Under the pieces are notes generated by a model, which saw nothing but the letters and a program-made list of their open reading frames with translations, had not been told where the DNA came from and did no database searches. From NCBI GenBank assembly GCA_964638675.1, contig CAZXAU010000010.1:1-64000 (forward strand): a stretch of 64,000 bases of DNA, in the 5' to 3' direction. The stretch comes from SIG714 sp964638675 (GTDB lineage: Bacteria; Bacillota; Clostridia; Oscillospirales; CAG-272). Both the position numbers and the translations under genes were made by a program. Below are positions 37,165-46,265 of the stretch, piece by piece. The first letter of the stretch is position 1. Each line of letters opens with the position of its first letter.

Positions 37165-39795
37165 ATGACAACAAAAAAATTCGTCTACCTGTTTTCGGAG
37201 GGAAACGGAAACATGAGAGAGCTGCTCGGAGGCAAAGGTGCAAATCTCGCCGAAATGACAAAGCTCTCACTTCCCGTTCCGCCCGGATTCACGATCACCA
37301 CAGATGCATGCAATGATTTTTATGAAAACGGTCAGCAAATACGCAAAGAGATCATTGGCGAGATCTTTGACAAACTGCGCACTCTCGAGCAAATTACCGA
37401 AAAGAAATTCGGGGATAAACAAAACCCGTTACTCGTATCTGTTCGTTCGGGTGCAAGAGCATCCATGCCCGGAATGATGGATACAATACTCAATCTCGGA
37501 ATAAACGATGAGGTCGTGCAGACTCTCATTTCAATAACAGGAAACGATCGCTGGGCATGGGATTGCTATAGAAGATTCATTCAAATGTACTCAGATGTAG
37601 TTATGCAAATGCCGAAAGAAAAGCTTGAGCGACTGATCGATGAAATAAAAAAAGAAAAGAACGCAGAGCTTGATACAGATCTTAAAGCCGAAGATCTGAA
37701 GGAGCTTACTGTCCGGTTTAAAGAGCACTATAAAAAAGAGATCGGCGAAGAATTCCCAGCAGATCCAAAGGATCAGCTTATTGGTGCCGTAAAGGCGGTA
37801 TTCCGTTCATGGAACAATGACAGAGCGATATATTACAGAAGAATGAATGACATACCGGCTTCATGGGGTACAGCGGTCAACATTCAGTCAATGGTATTCG
37901 GAAATTCGGGTGACACATCAGGAACAGGTGTTGCATTCACGAGAGATCCGTCAAGCGGCGAAAAGAAACTTGTGGGAGAATATCTTATAAATGCACAGGG
38001 AGAGGATGTTGTTGCAGGCATAAGAACACCTGAACCGATTTCAAAACTCAGGTCTGAAATGCCTGAGATATATGCACAATTTGAGAAAATTTGCGAAATT
38101 CTTGAGGAGCATTATAAAGATATGCAGGATATGGAATTCACCATAGAAAAGGGCAAACTCTTTATGTTGCAAACGAGAAACGGCAAAAGAACGGCAACTG
38201 CAGCTTTAAAAATCGCATGCGATCTTATAGACGAAGGCAAGAGAAGCGAAACTCAGGCCCTGCTGATGCTCGATCCGAAAACACTCGATTCATTGCTTCA
38301 CGGACAGTTTGACAGCAAAATAATTTCAAAGAAAGAACCGATAGGCGAAGGACTTGCCGCATCTCCGGGTGCCGCATGCGGAAAGATAGTATTTTCTGCC
38401 GCTGATGCAGTAAAAGCCAAAGAATCGGGCATAAATACTATACTTGTCAGACTTGAAACATCTCCTGAAGATATAGAAGGCATGCACGCCTCACAGGGAG
38501 TTCTAACGGTTCGGGGCGGAATGACATCGCATGCGGCAGTAGTTGCACGTGGAATGGGTAGATGCTGTGTATCCGGATGCTCTGAAATCAGCATTAATGA
38601 AGAGGAAAAATTTTTCACACTCGGTTCAAAGAAATTCTGCGAATACGATGTAATATCGATAGACGGAAGCACAGGCAAAATATATGACGGATCTATTCCC
38701 ATGAGCGAACCCAAACTCTCGCCCGATTTTGAGAGAATAATGGAGCTTGCAGATAAATACAAATCTCTTAAAATAAGAACAAACGCTGATACCCCAAACG
38801 ATGTAATTCAGGCTGTAAAATTTGGAGCACAGGGGGTGGGACTGTGCAGAACAGAGCATATGTTTTTTGAAAAAGACAGAATAAGCACAATACGAAGAAT
38901 GATCTGCGCAAGTACAAGTGAGGACAGAAAAGCCGCACTTGAAGAGCTTGAACCAATGCAACAATCAGATTTTGAAAAAATGTATACAGCACTCGGCGGC
39001 AGACCTATGACCGTACGTTTTCTCGATCCCCCGCTCCATGAGTTTCTCCCTAAAGAGGATGATGAGATCAATGAGCTTGCCAATACAATGGGCAAGAGCA
39101 AAAAAGAGATTTCGGATATAATTGCTTCTTTGCATGAATTCAATCCGATGATGGGGCACAGAGGATGCAGATTGCTCGTAACATATCCCGAAATTACAAT
39201 AATGCAGACAAAAGCTGTCATACGTGCGGCGATCAAGGTAAAAGAAGCCAATCCCAAATATGATATTTTACCAGAAATTATGATTCCGCTTATAGGAGAT
39301 TCAAAAGAATTTGCCTTTATAAAGAAAACCGTAAAGGAAACGGCAGACAGCGAAATAAAAAATGCAAACAGCAGTATAAAATACAAAATAGGAACAATGA
39401 TAGAAGTTCCACGTGCCGCACTGTGCGCCGATGAGATAGCAAAAGAAGCAGAATTTTTCTCATTCGGAACAAACGACCTGACACAGATGACCTTCGGATT
39501 TTCAAGAGATGATGCCGGAAAATTCCTAAAATCATATTATGACAATTCACTGTATGAATTTGACCCCTTTGCAAGGATTGACGAAAGCGGCGTCGGAAAG
39601 CTTATCTCGATCGCCGCACAGCTCGGCAGGAAAGCCAATAGTGATCTGAAGATTGGTATATGCGGAGAACAGGGCGGCGACCCGGCATCGGTAGAATTCT
39701 GCCATAAAACAGGACTTGATTATGTTTCGGTATCACCGTTCAGAGTACCGATAGCACGCCTCGCCGCAGCTCAGGCAGCTATCAAAAACAGTTGA
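37165..39795 (+). CDS. ppdK: Pyruvate, phosphate dikinase
   Basis: 876 residues, full length. It interconverts pyruvate, ATP and Pi with PEP, AMP and PPi, and in anaerobes often serves PPi-linked glycolysis. The N-terminal nucleotide-binding domain starts KFVYLFSEGNGNMRELLGGKGANLAEM, quoted here only by its family text LLGGKGANLAEM. The swivelling phosphohistidine domain has GGMTSHAAVVARGMG, and the C-terminal TIM barrel has GLCRTEHMF and SFGTNDLTQM. GGAGG precedes the ATG. The gene stands alone between nrdR and its terminator. Confidence 0.97.
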   Translation: MTTKKFVYLFSEGNGNMRELLGGKGANLAEMTKLSLPVPPGFTITTDACNDFYENGQQIRKEIIGEIFDKLRTLEQITEKKFGDKQNPLLVSVRSGARASMPGMMDTILNLGINDEVVQTLISITGNDRWAWDCYRRFIQMYSDVVMQMPKEKLERLIDEIKKEKNAELDTDLKAEDLKELTVRFKEHYKKEIGEEFPADPKDQLIGAVKAVFRSWNNDRAIYYRRMNDIPASWGTAVNIQSMVFGNSGDTSGTGVAFTRDPSSGEKKLVGEYLINAQGEDVVAGIRTPEPISKLRSEMPEIYAQFEKICEILEEHYKDMQDMEFTIEKGKLFMLQTRNGKRTATAALKIACDLIDEGKRSETQALLMLDPKTLDSLLHGQFDSKIISKKEPIGEGLAASPGAACGKIVFSAADAVKAKESGINTILVRLETSPEDIEGMHASQGVLTVRGGMTSHAAVVARGMGRCCVSGCSEISINEEEKFFTLGSKKFCEYDVISIDGSTGKIYDGSIPMSEPKLSPDFERIMELADKYKSLKIRTNADTPNDVIQAVKFGAQGVGLCRTEHMFFEKDRISTIRRMICASTSEDRKAALEELEPMQQSDFEKMYTALGGRPMTVRFLDPPLHEFLPKEDDEINELANTMGKSKKEISDIIASLHEFNPMMGHRGCRLLVTYPEITIMQTKAVIRAAIKVKEANPKYDILPEIMIPLIGDSKEFAFIKKTVKETADSEIKNANSSIKYKIGTMIEVPRAALCADEIAKEAEFFSFGTNDLTQMTFGFSRDDAGKFLKSYYDNSLYEFDPFARIDESGVGKLISIAAQLGRKANSDLKIGICGEQGGDPASVEFCHKTGLDYVSVSPFRVPIARLAAAQAAIKNS

Positions 39796-39859
39796 TCTGT
39801 ATTGTCTTTCTGTTTTTGGTAACCTGAATCAGTAAAACCAAAGACAAAACAAATATAGA

Positions 39860-39905
39860 AAATGACCTTTCGGAAAATTTTCAGAAAAAATCCGAAGGGT
39901 CATTT
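39860..39905 (+). terminator. Terminator of ppdK
   Basis: AAATGACCTTTCGG pairs with CCGAAGGGTCATTT, followed by a T-containing tail, 65 bp past the stop codon. Confidence 0.75.
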
Positions 39906-40030
39906 GTTATTTAAATAATTGTAAAATAAAAGATCCCCCCACAACATTCAACAGTGCAATCGCCTGTGTTGAAATCACATGCATCATTTTAAAAAAATCG
40001 AGTTCCACTCTTTCATTGTTCCGCCATAGA

Positions 40031-40174
40031 CTATTCTTGTAAAACCTCTGCAATTGTCTCACCGCAAACCCAACAGATGATTCCATCAGTGGCTCCGTCT
40101 TCGGTGCATGTTGCTTCCCTTCCCGGTATTATCTGCTGAGTATGTAACCTTGAATATACATTAATCATTTCCAT
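40031..40174 (-). pseudogene. Out-of-frame Cys/His repeat fragment downstream of the small secreted protein
   Basis: Reading frame of 47 residues from ATG 40172-40174 to TAG 40031-40033. It contains one complete unit of the same Cys/His repeat as the endonuclease at 1-1420: a His, then ATCTEDGATDGIICWVCGE. It overlaps the end of the 88-residue ORF by 14 bp in a different frame and has no ribosome binding site of its own. The likely explanation is a one-base frameshift (mutation or sequencing error) in a gene encoding signal peptide, linker and one repeat; a programmed shift is possible but unproven. Confidence 0.6.
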
Positions 40175-40427
40175 AACACAATTGACCGATTATTCTCGAT
40201 GCAAATGTTGTCGGCGATACAGCTGTCTTCGTAAATGTCATTTCTGTATCTGTGCTCTCATTTTTTTGAATAACCGTATCTTTTCCGATAGACGTTACAC
40301 TCTTCTTATTTTCATACACCGGATCAGAATTCCGGATTTCATTAAGAGAGTTACTGGCTATCAAACAAATTACAATTACAAAAATTGAAAGAGTAATTAC
40401 AAAATAAGAAGCTGTTTTTCCTTTCAT
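40161..40427 (-). CDS. Small secreted or membrane-anchored protein, probably frameshifted
   Basis: 88 residues with a hydrophobic N-terminal segment (about 8-26, YFVITLSIFVIVICLIAS) serving as signal peptide or anchor, then a polar Ser/Thr/Lys linker. It has a good GAGGTG ribosome binding site 8 nt before the ATG. It ends abruptly (CYGND) just where the next frame encodes a Cys/His repeat, so the intact ancestor was probably about 130 residues. Function is unknown. Confidence 0.55.
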   Translation of the reverse strand: MKGKTASYFVITLSIFVIVICLIASNSLNEIRNSDPVYENKKSVTSIGKDTVIQKNESTDTEMTFTKTAVSPTTFASRIIGQLCYGND

Positions 40428-40486
40428 TTACAATTCACCTCAACTTATACTTTAAATTAGCCGGAAACATCACCCCGAAGAATAAA

Positions 40487-40507
40487 ACATATTGATTATC
40501 AATATGT
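40487..40507. promoter_or_regulatory. 21-bp perfect palindrome, possible operator
   Basis: ACATATTGAT and ATCAATATGT around a central T, 60 bp upstream of the small secreted protein gene (minus) and about 310 bp upstream of the permease gene. The symmetry and size suit a dimeric repressor; no regulator is identified. Confidence 0.4.
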
Positions 40508-40818
40508 ATAACATCATTTGAGCTGATTTTCGCATGAATTATTATTTTATCGGGAATTATGCTTTACAAGACACCTACTGAATATTCAATACATAATCGG
40601 TATTATGTTGCTTATATTGCAACGGCAAAAGAAATTCTACAAGACTGACAGAAAAATATACAATTTTTTTATTGTGTATCAATTTCGTTTTTTCTGACTT
40701 TCAATAGTATATTATAAAGTTGTTCTTTATCGCAAATCTCTCCCTAAATGAGAATAAAAAGGTTGACTGTTGACTATTATATAAATTGGAGAAAGATGCA
40801 TTACGGGGGTAATTGCGT
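40508..40818. other. Intergenic DNA between divergent genes
   Basis: AT-rich, no ORF with start signals. The plus-strand gene at 40819 must have its promoter here, but no -35/-10 pair with 16-18 bp spacing stands out. Confidence 0.4.
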
Positions 40819-41877
40819 ATGAACAATACGAGAAAGAAAAACTTTCTGATAAATTTTGCATACTGTTTTTCTATCGTATTACTCATATATTTCATCGTTA
40901 AATTCATTTTTCCGCTTTTTTCACCTTTCATCATCGGTCTTGCCCTATCTCTGATTTTTTATCCTCTCACAATGAAGCTTTTTACGCTGAAATGCGGCAG
41001 AACCACAGCTGCACTTATCATTACATCGGCAATATTTATAGGTGCAGGAAGTGCCGTTTTCTTTATTGCAAAAGGAATTTTTACTGAGCTTTATGAATTT
41101 GCCGAAAAAATTATTGATGATCCAAATATAATTTTATCGCCTATCGTCTCGTTTATTGACGGCATCAATTCAAAGCATCCGGCTTTTTCGCAAATAATTG
41201 ATATTTCGTCAGTTTATTCCTTTCTGTCCGACAGACTCAAGCTTATAGCAGGAAGCGTACTTGAATCGGGTGCAAATATTGCTATATCGATTCCTGATTA
41301 TATATTTTTCCTCTTTACATTGATTTCGTCAACATTTTATCTCGTAAAATATTCGGGCGGCTATTCGGCATTTCTTTGCGAAATACTTTCAAAAGATAAG
41401 ATGAAAATGCTCCGACAAATGAAAAAGCACTTTTCGGATTATTCAAAAAACTATCTCATTTTAACATTGCTTCTGCTTGGTACGACATTCATTCAGCTTC
41501 TTATCGGTTTTCTTATTCTTGGAATAAATTATGCAATTGTGCTTTCCCTTATCATAGCACTGATCGATATGCTGCCCGTTTTCGGAGTCGGGACCGTTCT
41601 TATACCATGGTGCCTTATTGAGGCGTTGGGCGGAAATACAACGAGATGCATCGGACTTTTGATCATTTATCTCATTGTAACAATTTTCAGATCTGTAGTC
41701 GAACACAAAATGCTCAGCAAACGCTTTGATATGCCGCCTCTCCTTACGCTCATTTCTATCTTCTGCGGATATAAACTGCTCGGATTTTTGGGACTCATCA
41801 TATCTCCATTTATCTCGTCACTTCTCTTTGTTCTGCTTAAGCAAAAAATCGAGAATGAATCAAATTCCGAATCTTAA
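40819..41877 (+). CDS. AI-2E/YtvI family permease
   Basis: About 352 residues from the ATG at 40819 (MNNTRKKNF), preceded by GGGGG. About eight membrane spans in the typical pattern: paired N-terminal helices (FPLFSPFIIGLALSLIFYPL), a soluble segment of about 80 residues, then the conserved C-terminal half with LLIGFLILGINYAIVLSLI followed by DMLPVFGVGTVLIPW. AI-2E family proteins export small solutes; the YtvI subgroup is named for sporulation genes, and the closest reading is YtvI. Its terminator is at 41897-41935. Confidence 0.85.
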   Translation: MNNTRKKNFLINFAYCFSIVLLIYFIVKFIFPLFSPFIIGLALSLIFYPLTMKLFTLKCGRTTAALIITSAIFIGAGSAVFFIAKGIFTELYEFAEKIIDDPNIILSPIVSFIDGINSKHPAFSQIIDISSVYSFLSDRLKLIAGSVLESGANIAISIPDYIFFLFTLISSTFYLVKYSGGYSAFLCEILSKDKMKMLRQMKKHFSDYSKNYLILTLLLLGTTFIQLLIGFLILGINYAIVLSLIIALIDMLPVFGVGTVLIPWCLIEALGGNTTRCIGLLIIYLIVTIFRSVVEHKMLSKRFDMPPLLTLISIFCGYKLLGFLGLIISPFISSLLFVLLKQKIENESNSES

Positions 41878-41896
41878 TCCAAACAAAAAATAAACC

Positions 41897-41935
41897 AAAA
41901 CAGCCCGAAAACATTATTTGCAATCGGACTGTTTT
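41897..41935. terminator. Terminator between the convergent permease and Clp genes
   Basis: AAACAG-CCGA/TCGG-CTGTTT stem with one mismatch and T-run on the plus strand; A-rich on the other side, so probably used by both genes. Confidence 0.7.
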
Positions 41936-41939
41936 ATAT

Positions 41940-44057
41940 TTATTTATTCTCGCTGTATTCCTTTTTTCTAATCTCATCAAGTGCTCTGTCAGTGCTTGTA
42001 ATTAAAGAAGCCGCTTTATCAAGTCCCTCAAAGTCGATCGATTCAATGATTTTTTCTTTTGTCGCTTCATCTAAGTTGATCTTCTTTTTATCGGCGATCC
42101 TCGCTATTTCACGCTCTGCAATTTTTATTTTTGCTTCATCCGACAGCGGTATGAATTCAATCAGGCTCTGGACTGATGAATATATCGCGTTAGGTACTTT
42201 ATCCCTGATTTTTTCGTTTGCTCTGTTTCCCGTGAACTCATCGTACCCGAAAAAACCAATCGTTTTTTTATTCTTGTCTTCAATATCTATTGTAAAAATA
42301 ACAGCCGCATTCCCGAAATCCACTCTTTTTCCGCTCGAATCATTCAAGAAGCCGTTGCTCAGCATTGATGATATAAGTCCGCACACGTCGCCGTGTGCCA
42401 TACTTATATTTTTTATCAGAATTAGTGTTTTGGGAACAGACTTCAGCTTTTTTGTCAGTATTCCGCCTTCGTTGTGTCCTATATATCCCGGCGCACTTCC
42501 TATCAGCTTTGATATCGAGCTGCTTTCCGTATATTCAGACATATCAAGAATAAGCATTGAATTTGCATACATAACCCGTGACAAGATTTCTGCAAGATAA
42601 CTTTTTCCGCTTCCGGAGGGACCGAAAAAAATAAGGCTTTTCGGAGCGTTTTCAGCGCTGCTATCGTCTGTCAGGATTTCTATTGTCTTGGATACTGCTT
42701 CATCCTGACCGAAAATATCCTTTTTAATTTCAAATTCTTCTCTTTCTCTTCTGCTCTCATCGCTCTCAAGCATGATTCCGGTCATCAGGAAAAGTGTTTG
42801 TCTGATATCGCTTTCATCTATACTGCTCTTACCCTTGATTACCGCACCAGATGATGCTTCGTCAAGCAAATCGATAGCCTTATCAGGCAGAAATCTCCCG
42901 TTTATATATCTTGAAGAGAGCAATGCTGCACTTTTTATTGCATCGTCGCCTATTGTTATCCGGTGGTACTCTTCATATTTTTTTCTGAGTCCCTCAAGTA
43001 TCGTTACCGTTTCGCTCTCACTCGGCTCTCTTATATCCACCTTCTGAAATCTTCGCTCAAGTGCCGCATCCTTTTCTATATGCTTCATATACTCATCGTA
43101 TGTCGTAGCACCTATAAGACGGATCTTTCCCCTTGCCAGCATGGGTTTGATAATGTTTGCGGCATCCATTGCCCCCTCAGCACTGCCGGCTCCGATAATC
43201 GTATGAATTTCGTCTATAAAAAGTATGATATCGCTGTCTTTCTCTGCTTCCTCAAGTGCTTTTTTCAAACGTTCCTCAAACTCACCGCGATATTTCGCCC
43301 CTGCGATCATCAGTGACAGATCCAACGCATATATTCGTTTATTACTCAGATTCTCGGGAACATTCCCGTTTTTGATCTCTAGTGCAAGCCCTTCTGCAAT
43401 AGCTGTTTTTCCGACTCCCGGTTCTCCTACGAGACATGGATTGTTTTTTATTCTCCTGCACAGTATCCTTACGACCCTCTCTATTTCCCTTTCTCTGCCG
43501 ATTACCGGGTCTATTGATCCGTTCCCGGCAAGCAGTGAAAGATCTCTTCCGTATTTTGCAAGTATATCCGCTCTTTTTGTCTGTTTCTCATTTATTTTAT
43601 CGTTTTTATCAAAATATGATATATCGCCGGAAAACAGTGATATCTTCAGATTTGATACACTGCATTCCGATTTTTCGATGATTTTTGCCGCCACGCAGTT
43701 TTCGCAATTCAGCAGAGAATATGCAAGGTGCTCACTCCCGATCTTTTTGTGCCCCATCTGTCGCGATATAACCGATGCATTTTTAATTATCTCTTTAAGC
43801 TTCATCGAAATCTCGGTCGGATATGCAATGATCACATTCTCCCTTTTTTCAAATTTTTCGACGATCTCTTTAACCGTCCTATAAGATATACCCGACCTTT
43901 CAAACACCTTTTTAGTATGAGTTCCATCTGTTTTAAGAAGTCCCAGGAGCAAATGCTCGCTTCCTATATATGACGATTGACACTCGTCTGCCTCTGTTTG
44001 TGCCTCCATCAGCACCTGTTTTGCTTTGTCAGTAAGGTTTTCGACCGATTTATCCAT
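41940..44057 (-). CDS. ClpC-like AAA+ protein with degenerate second ATPase module
   Basis: 705 residues, about 100 shorter than ClpC. The Clp N-domain (about 1-145) and the first AAA+ module are intact: GEPGVGKTAIAEGL, FIDEIHTIIG, GATTYDEY and ERRFQ. The coiled-coil M-domain expected between the modules is missing. The second module keeps Walker A (GPSGSGKSYLAE), but Walker B reads LILIKNISMAH instead of LLDEIEKAH, sensor 1 reads IFTIDIE instead of MTSN, and the arginine-finger segment FRPEFLNRID is replaced by VPNAIYSSVQS. It therefore probably hydrolyses ATP only in module 1. Whether it partners ClpP is unknown. Start codon lies 12 nt past the end of repeat R2. Confidence 0.85.
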   Translation of the reverse strand: MDKSVENLTDKAKQVLMEAQTEADECQSSYIGSEHLLLGLLKTDGTHTKKVFERSGISYRTVKEIVEKFEKRENVIIAYPTEISMKLKEIIKNASVISRQMGHKKIGSEHLAYSLLNCENCVAAKIIEKSECSVSNLKISLFSGDISYFDKNDKINEKQTKRADILAKYGRDLSLLAGNGSIDPVIGREREIERVVRILCRRIKNNPCLVGEPGVGKTAIAEGLALEIKNGNVPENLSNKRIYALDLSLMIAGAKYRGEFEERLKKALEEAEKDSDIILFIDEIHTIIGAGSAEGAMDAANIIKPMLARGKIRLIGATTYDEYMKHIEKDAALERRFQKVDIREPSESETVTILEGLRKKYEEYHRITIGDDAIKSAALLSSRYINGRFLPDKAIDLLDEASSGAVIKGKSSIDESDIRQTLFLMTGIMLESDESRREREEFEIKKDIFGQDEAVSKTIEILTDDSSAENAPKSLIFFGPSGSGKSYLAEILSRVMYANSMLILDMSEYTESSSISKLIGSAPGYIGHNEGGILTKKLKSVPKTLILIKNISMAHGDVCGLISSMLSNGFLNDSSGKRVDFGNAAVIFTIDIEDKNKKTIGFFGYDEFTGNRANEKIRDKVPNAIYSSVQSLIEFIPLSDEAKIKIAEREIARIADKKKINLDEATKEKIIESIDFEGLDKAASLITSTDRALDEIRKKEYSENK

Positions 44058-44066
44058 ATCTTTAAC

Positions 44067-44213
44067 TATGGCTTTCGCATTGCGAAAGCTTCCTTTCTTG
44101 CGGAATTGGGGTTGGTTTTGCGGAGCAAGATCGAGCCGATTCTACTCAAATCGGCTCGTTTCAGTGGCGAAAGCCACAAAACTCTGTTTGAAAGATTTAT
44201 CTTTCAAACTTAT
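44067..44213 (-). repeat. Dispersed structured repeat, copy R2 (upstream of the Clp gene)
   Basis: In gene sense: 11-bp palindrome GTTTGAAAGAT/ATCTTTCAAAC, the GTGGC-TTTC-GCCAC hairpin, a copy-specific 10-bp stem CGAGCCGATT/AATCGGCTCG, GAAAGGAAGC and the terminal GCTTTCGC-AAT-GCGAAAGC hairpin. The fixed-end triplet is ATA instead of ATG in this copy, still 12 nt before the start codon. Confidence 0.88.
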
Positions 44214-44282
44214 CCACTTGCCTTATTATTCTCGTATAATTATCTCTTGTGATATTATTATAATAATTTGCATGAATAAATC

Positions 44283-44320
44283 AAAAACCGGAGAACTTTC
44301 TTTGAATTCTCCGGTTTTTT
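44283..44320. terminator. Terminator of the SleC-like operon
   Basis: AAAACCGGAGAA/TTCTCCGGTTTT stem with T-runs on both strands, immediately after the stop codon of the last PG-binding gene. Confidence 0.85.
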
Positions 44321-44321
44321 T

Positions 44322-44858
44322 TTACTGTTTATTGACCTGACCGTTATATATTCTTGCAAGTGCATTCCATGTTATCTTATCAACATCACCCGTTACAGGC
44401 AGGCCGCTCGCCTCCTGAAATCTTATAACATTTCGTTTAGTTACATCATCGTATTCGCCTGTTATGTCCTGATCTTCAAAATCGAATACAATAGACAGTG
44501 TTTCAAGTATTGCCTGCAAAATATAAACAATATTGCTCTTGTCTCCGGGGGATATCGTATCCAGAAGTTTATTCTCTTCAAAGGGATTGATTCCCTCACT
44601 CATTCCCGATTTTTCAGTAGCGATCAGATATTCTTCATACAGTATCTCCCATGTCACAAGGTCAACAACGCCCGTCACAGGTATTCCTGTATCTCTCTGA
44701 AATGTTCTGACGGCATCTCTTGTTCTATTTCCGTATACTCCGTCAATAATCAGATTCGGTATATCTATCGTTCCGAAATTTGAAAGCACACGCAGATAGC
44801 GTTGTACTTCTTTTATACTCAGGCTTTCATCTCTCTTATCAATGCTTCCGAATGTCAT
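44322..44858 (-). CDS. Protein with two peptidoglycan-binding type 1 domains
   Basis: 178 residues without a signal peptide. Two PG_binding_1 units: residues about 10-75 (KEVQRYLRVL, DGVYGNRTRDAVRTFQRDTG, VTGVVDLVTWEILYEEY) and about 100-175 (YILQAILETL, FQEASGLPVTGDVDKITW). The start overlaps the stop of the preceding gene as ATGA, with GGGGGGAGAG in front, so it is translationally coupled. Together with the SpoIID-like protein it probably acts in the spore, where cytosol-made mother-cell proteins reach the cortex without a signal peptide. Confidence 0.85.
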   Translation of the reverse strand: MTFGSIDKRDESLSIKEVQRYLRVLSNFGTIDIPNLIIDGVYGNRTRDAVRTFQRDTGIPVTGVVDLVTWEILYEEYLIATEKSGMSEGINPFEENKLLDTISPGDKSNIVYILQAILETLSIVFDFEDQDITGEYDDVTKRNVIRFQEASGLPVTGDVDKITWNALARIYNGQVNKQ

Positions 44859-46264
44859 TGCTCTCCCCCCAAATCATATCCCGGATACTGTCCTTCACTT
44901 CTCAGATTTCCGCTTACTACATCATCGTATGCATCGGCTATTGCCGCCCACGTAAGTGCTGAAACAACTCCGTCGACCGTAAGGTCAAACAGACTTTGTA
45001 TAGCGTATATATTATCGAGCGTTTCCTGACCGAATATTCCGTCCTCCTCGATCGTTGCAATTTCATCAAAATTCTCTGCAAGCACGTTTATATAGCTTTG
45101 CAACAGCTTGACATCATCTCCCCTTGATCCGAGTGAAAGAACTGTTCCCGGAAATGGCCTTGCAATTCCGTCAAACGCCGAATCGGGCATTGTATTGATT
45201 ATTCCGAGATACTGATCGTACAGTGCCACTCCGGTTTCATCATCTACAATTCCGGTTTGTTCTATGCCCTTAGTCTCCTGAAAAGCTTTAACTGCATTTT
45301 CTGTAGCCTCATCAAATACTCCCGTGATCTCTATATCTGTAAGTCTTGAATCAAACGCCGATACAAAATTCAGATAGTACTGCAAAACGCTGATATACAG
45401 TCCCCGATCTCCCGGCTTCAATACCTCAGGGAATTCAAGCAGTACGTCCTCTATCGTCAGTCCCTCGGATATCAGCTCGTTCAGCTTCTTTACGGCATTA
45501 TAGACCGACAACACCTTATACCATGTCGCTCTTCCGACTATTCCGTCAACCTCAAGTGAAAAAATTCTCTGAAAAGCCTTGACTGCATCCTCTGTATCAT
45601 TCGCAAATATTCCGTTTGTCAATTTTATCTTAGGAATCGACGGATAATTCGTCGATACTCTGTTGAGCCTCAGCTGTAAAAGCCGAACGTCATTTCCCAC
45701 GCTTCCGACTCGCAAAGGTCTCTGCGGTACGCTCTCTCCTCCCGATACTATTGGTACATCCTCCACGATCTCTATATCATCTCCGTAATAATACTGCAAT
45801 ATTTCAAAGGCTGAAAGCCCGTTCTGTGCTAACGAAAGAGATCCCCACTGCGACAGCCCGTCACAGGTCGTGTTTATCCCGTCACAGTAGCTCGCATAAA
45901 GCGGTTCTATATACCCCTTCCGTCTTATATATGAATCAAATACCTCGTTGACAAGCAAAGATATGTTTTCAAATACTACCCCTCCCGGTGTATATCTCTG
46001 GTCATATGCAGGAAGTGATGTTATATCAAAATCATATCCTCTAGCTCTGTAATACTCGGTATATACTCTGTTTAATGCAAAGCTTATCTGTGCCAATATA
46101 TTGGCTATTATCGCACTTGAAAGCCATGTGGGGTAAATTTCGCTCGATGCAACATTCGATATGTAATCGATAAAATCGACTGTGACATTCTGTGCCGGTT
46201 CATTGGGTGCACCGAGATGCACAACTATTTGCCCAGGTATTGTCGGCAATAAAAGTTCATTCAA
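44855..46264 (-). CDS. SleC-like spore cortex-lytic protein: SpoIID domain plus PG-binding repeats
   Basis: About 469 residues from TTG 46262-46264, one base after the upstream stop and 11 nt after GGAGG. The N-terminal 190 residues match the SpoIID/SleC region: FIDYISNVASSEIYPTW with the lytic-transglycosylase Glu, ANILAQISFALNRVYTEYY, YCDG and GLSQWGSLSLAQNGLSAFEI. Three to four PG_binding_1 units follow (LQLRLNRVS, GRATWYKV; LQYYLNFVS, FQETKGIEQTG; LQSYINVLA, DGIFGQETLD). Clostridial SleC degrades cortex peptidoglycan during germination, and CspB-type proteases cut off its N-terminal part. Here that N-terminal part is a separate gene. Exact orthology to SleC is inferred from memory of the family. 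Confidence 0.82.
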   Translation of the reverse strand: MNELLLPTIPGQIVVHLGAPNEPAQNVTVDFIDYISNVASSEIYPTWLSSAIIANILAQISFALNRVYTEYYRARGYDFDITSLPAYDQRYTPGGVVFENISLLVNEVFDSYIRRKGYIEPLYASYCDGINTTCDGLSQWGSLSLAQNGLSAFEILQYYYGDDIEIVEDVPIVSGGESVPQRPLRVGSVGNDVRLLQLRLNRVSTNYPSIPKIKLTNGIFANDTEDAVKAFQRIFSLEVDGIVGRATWYKVLSVYNAVKKLNELISEGLTIEDVLLEFPEVLKPGDRGLYISVLQYYLNFVSAFDSRLTDIEITGVFDEATENAVKAFQETKGIEQTGIVDDETGVALYDQYLGIINTMPDSAFDGIARPFPGTVLSLGSRGDDVKLLQSYINVLAENFDEIATIEEDGIFGQETLDNIYAIQSLFDLTVDGVVSALTWAAIADAYDDVVSGNLRSEGQYPGYDLGGEQ

Positions 46265-46265
46265 A

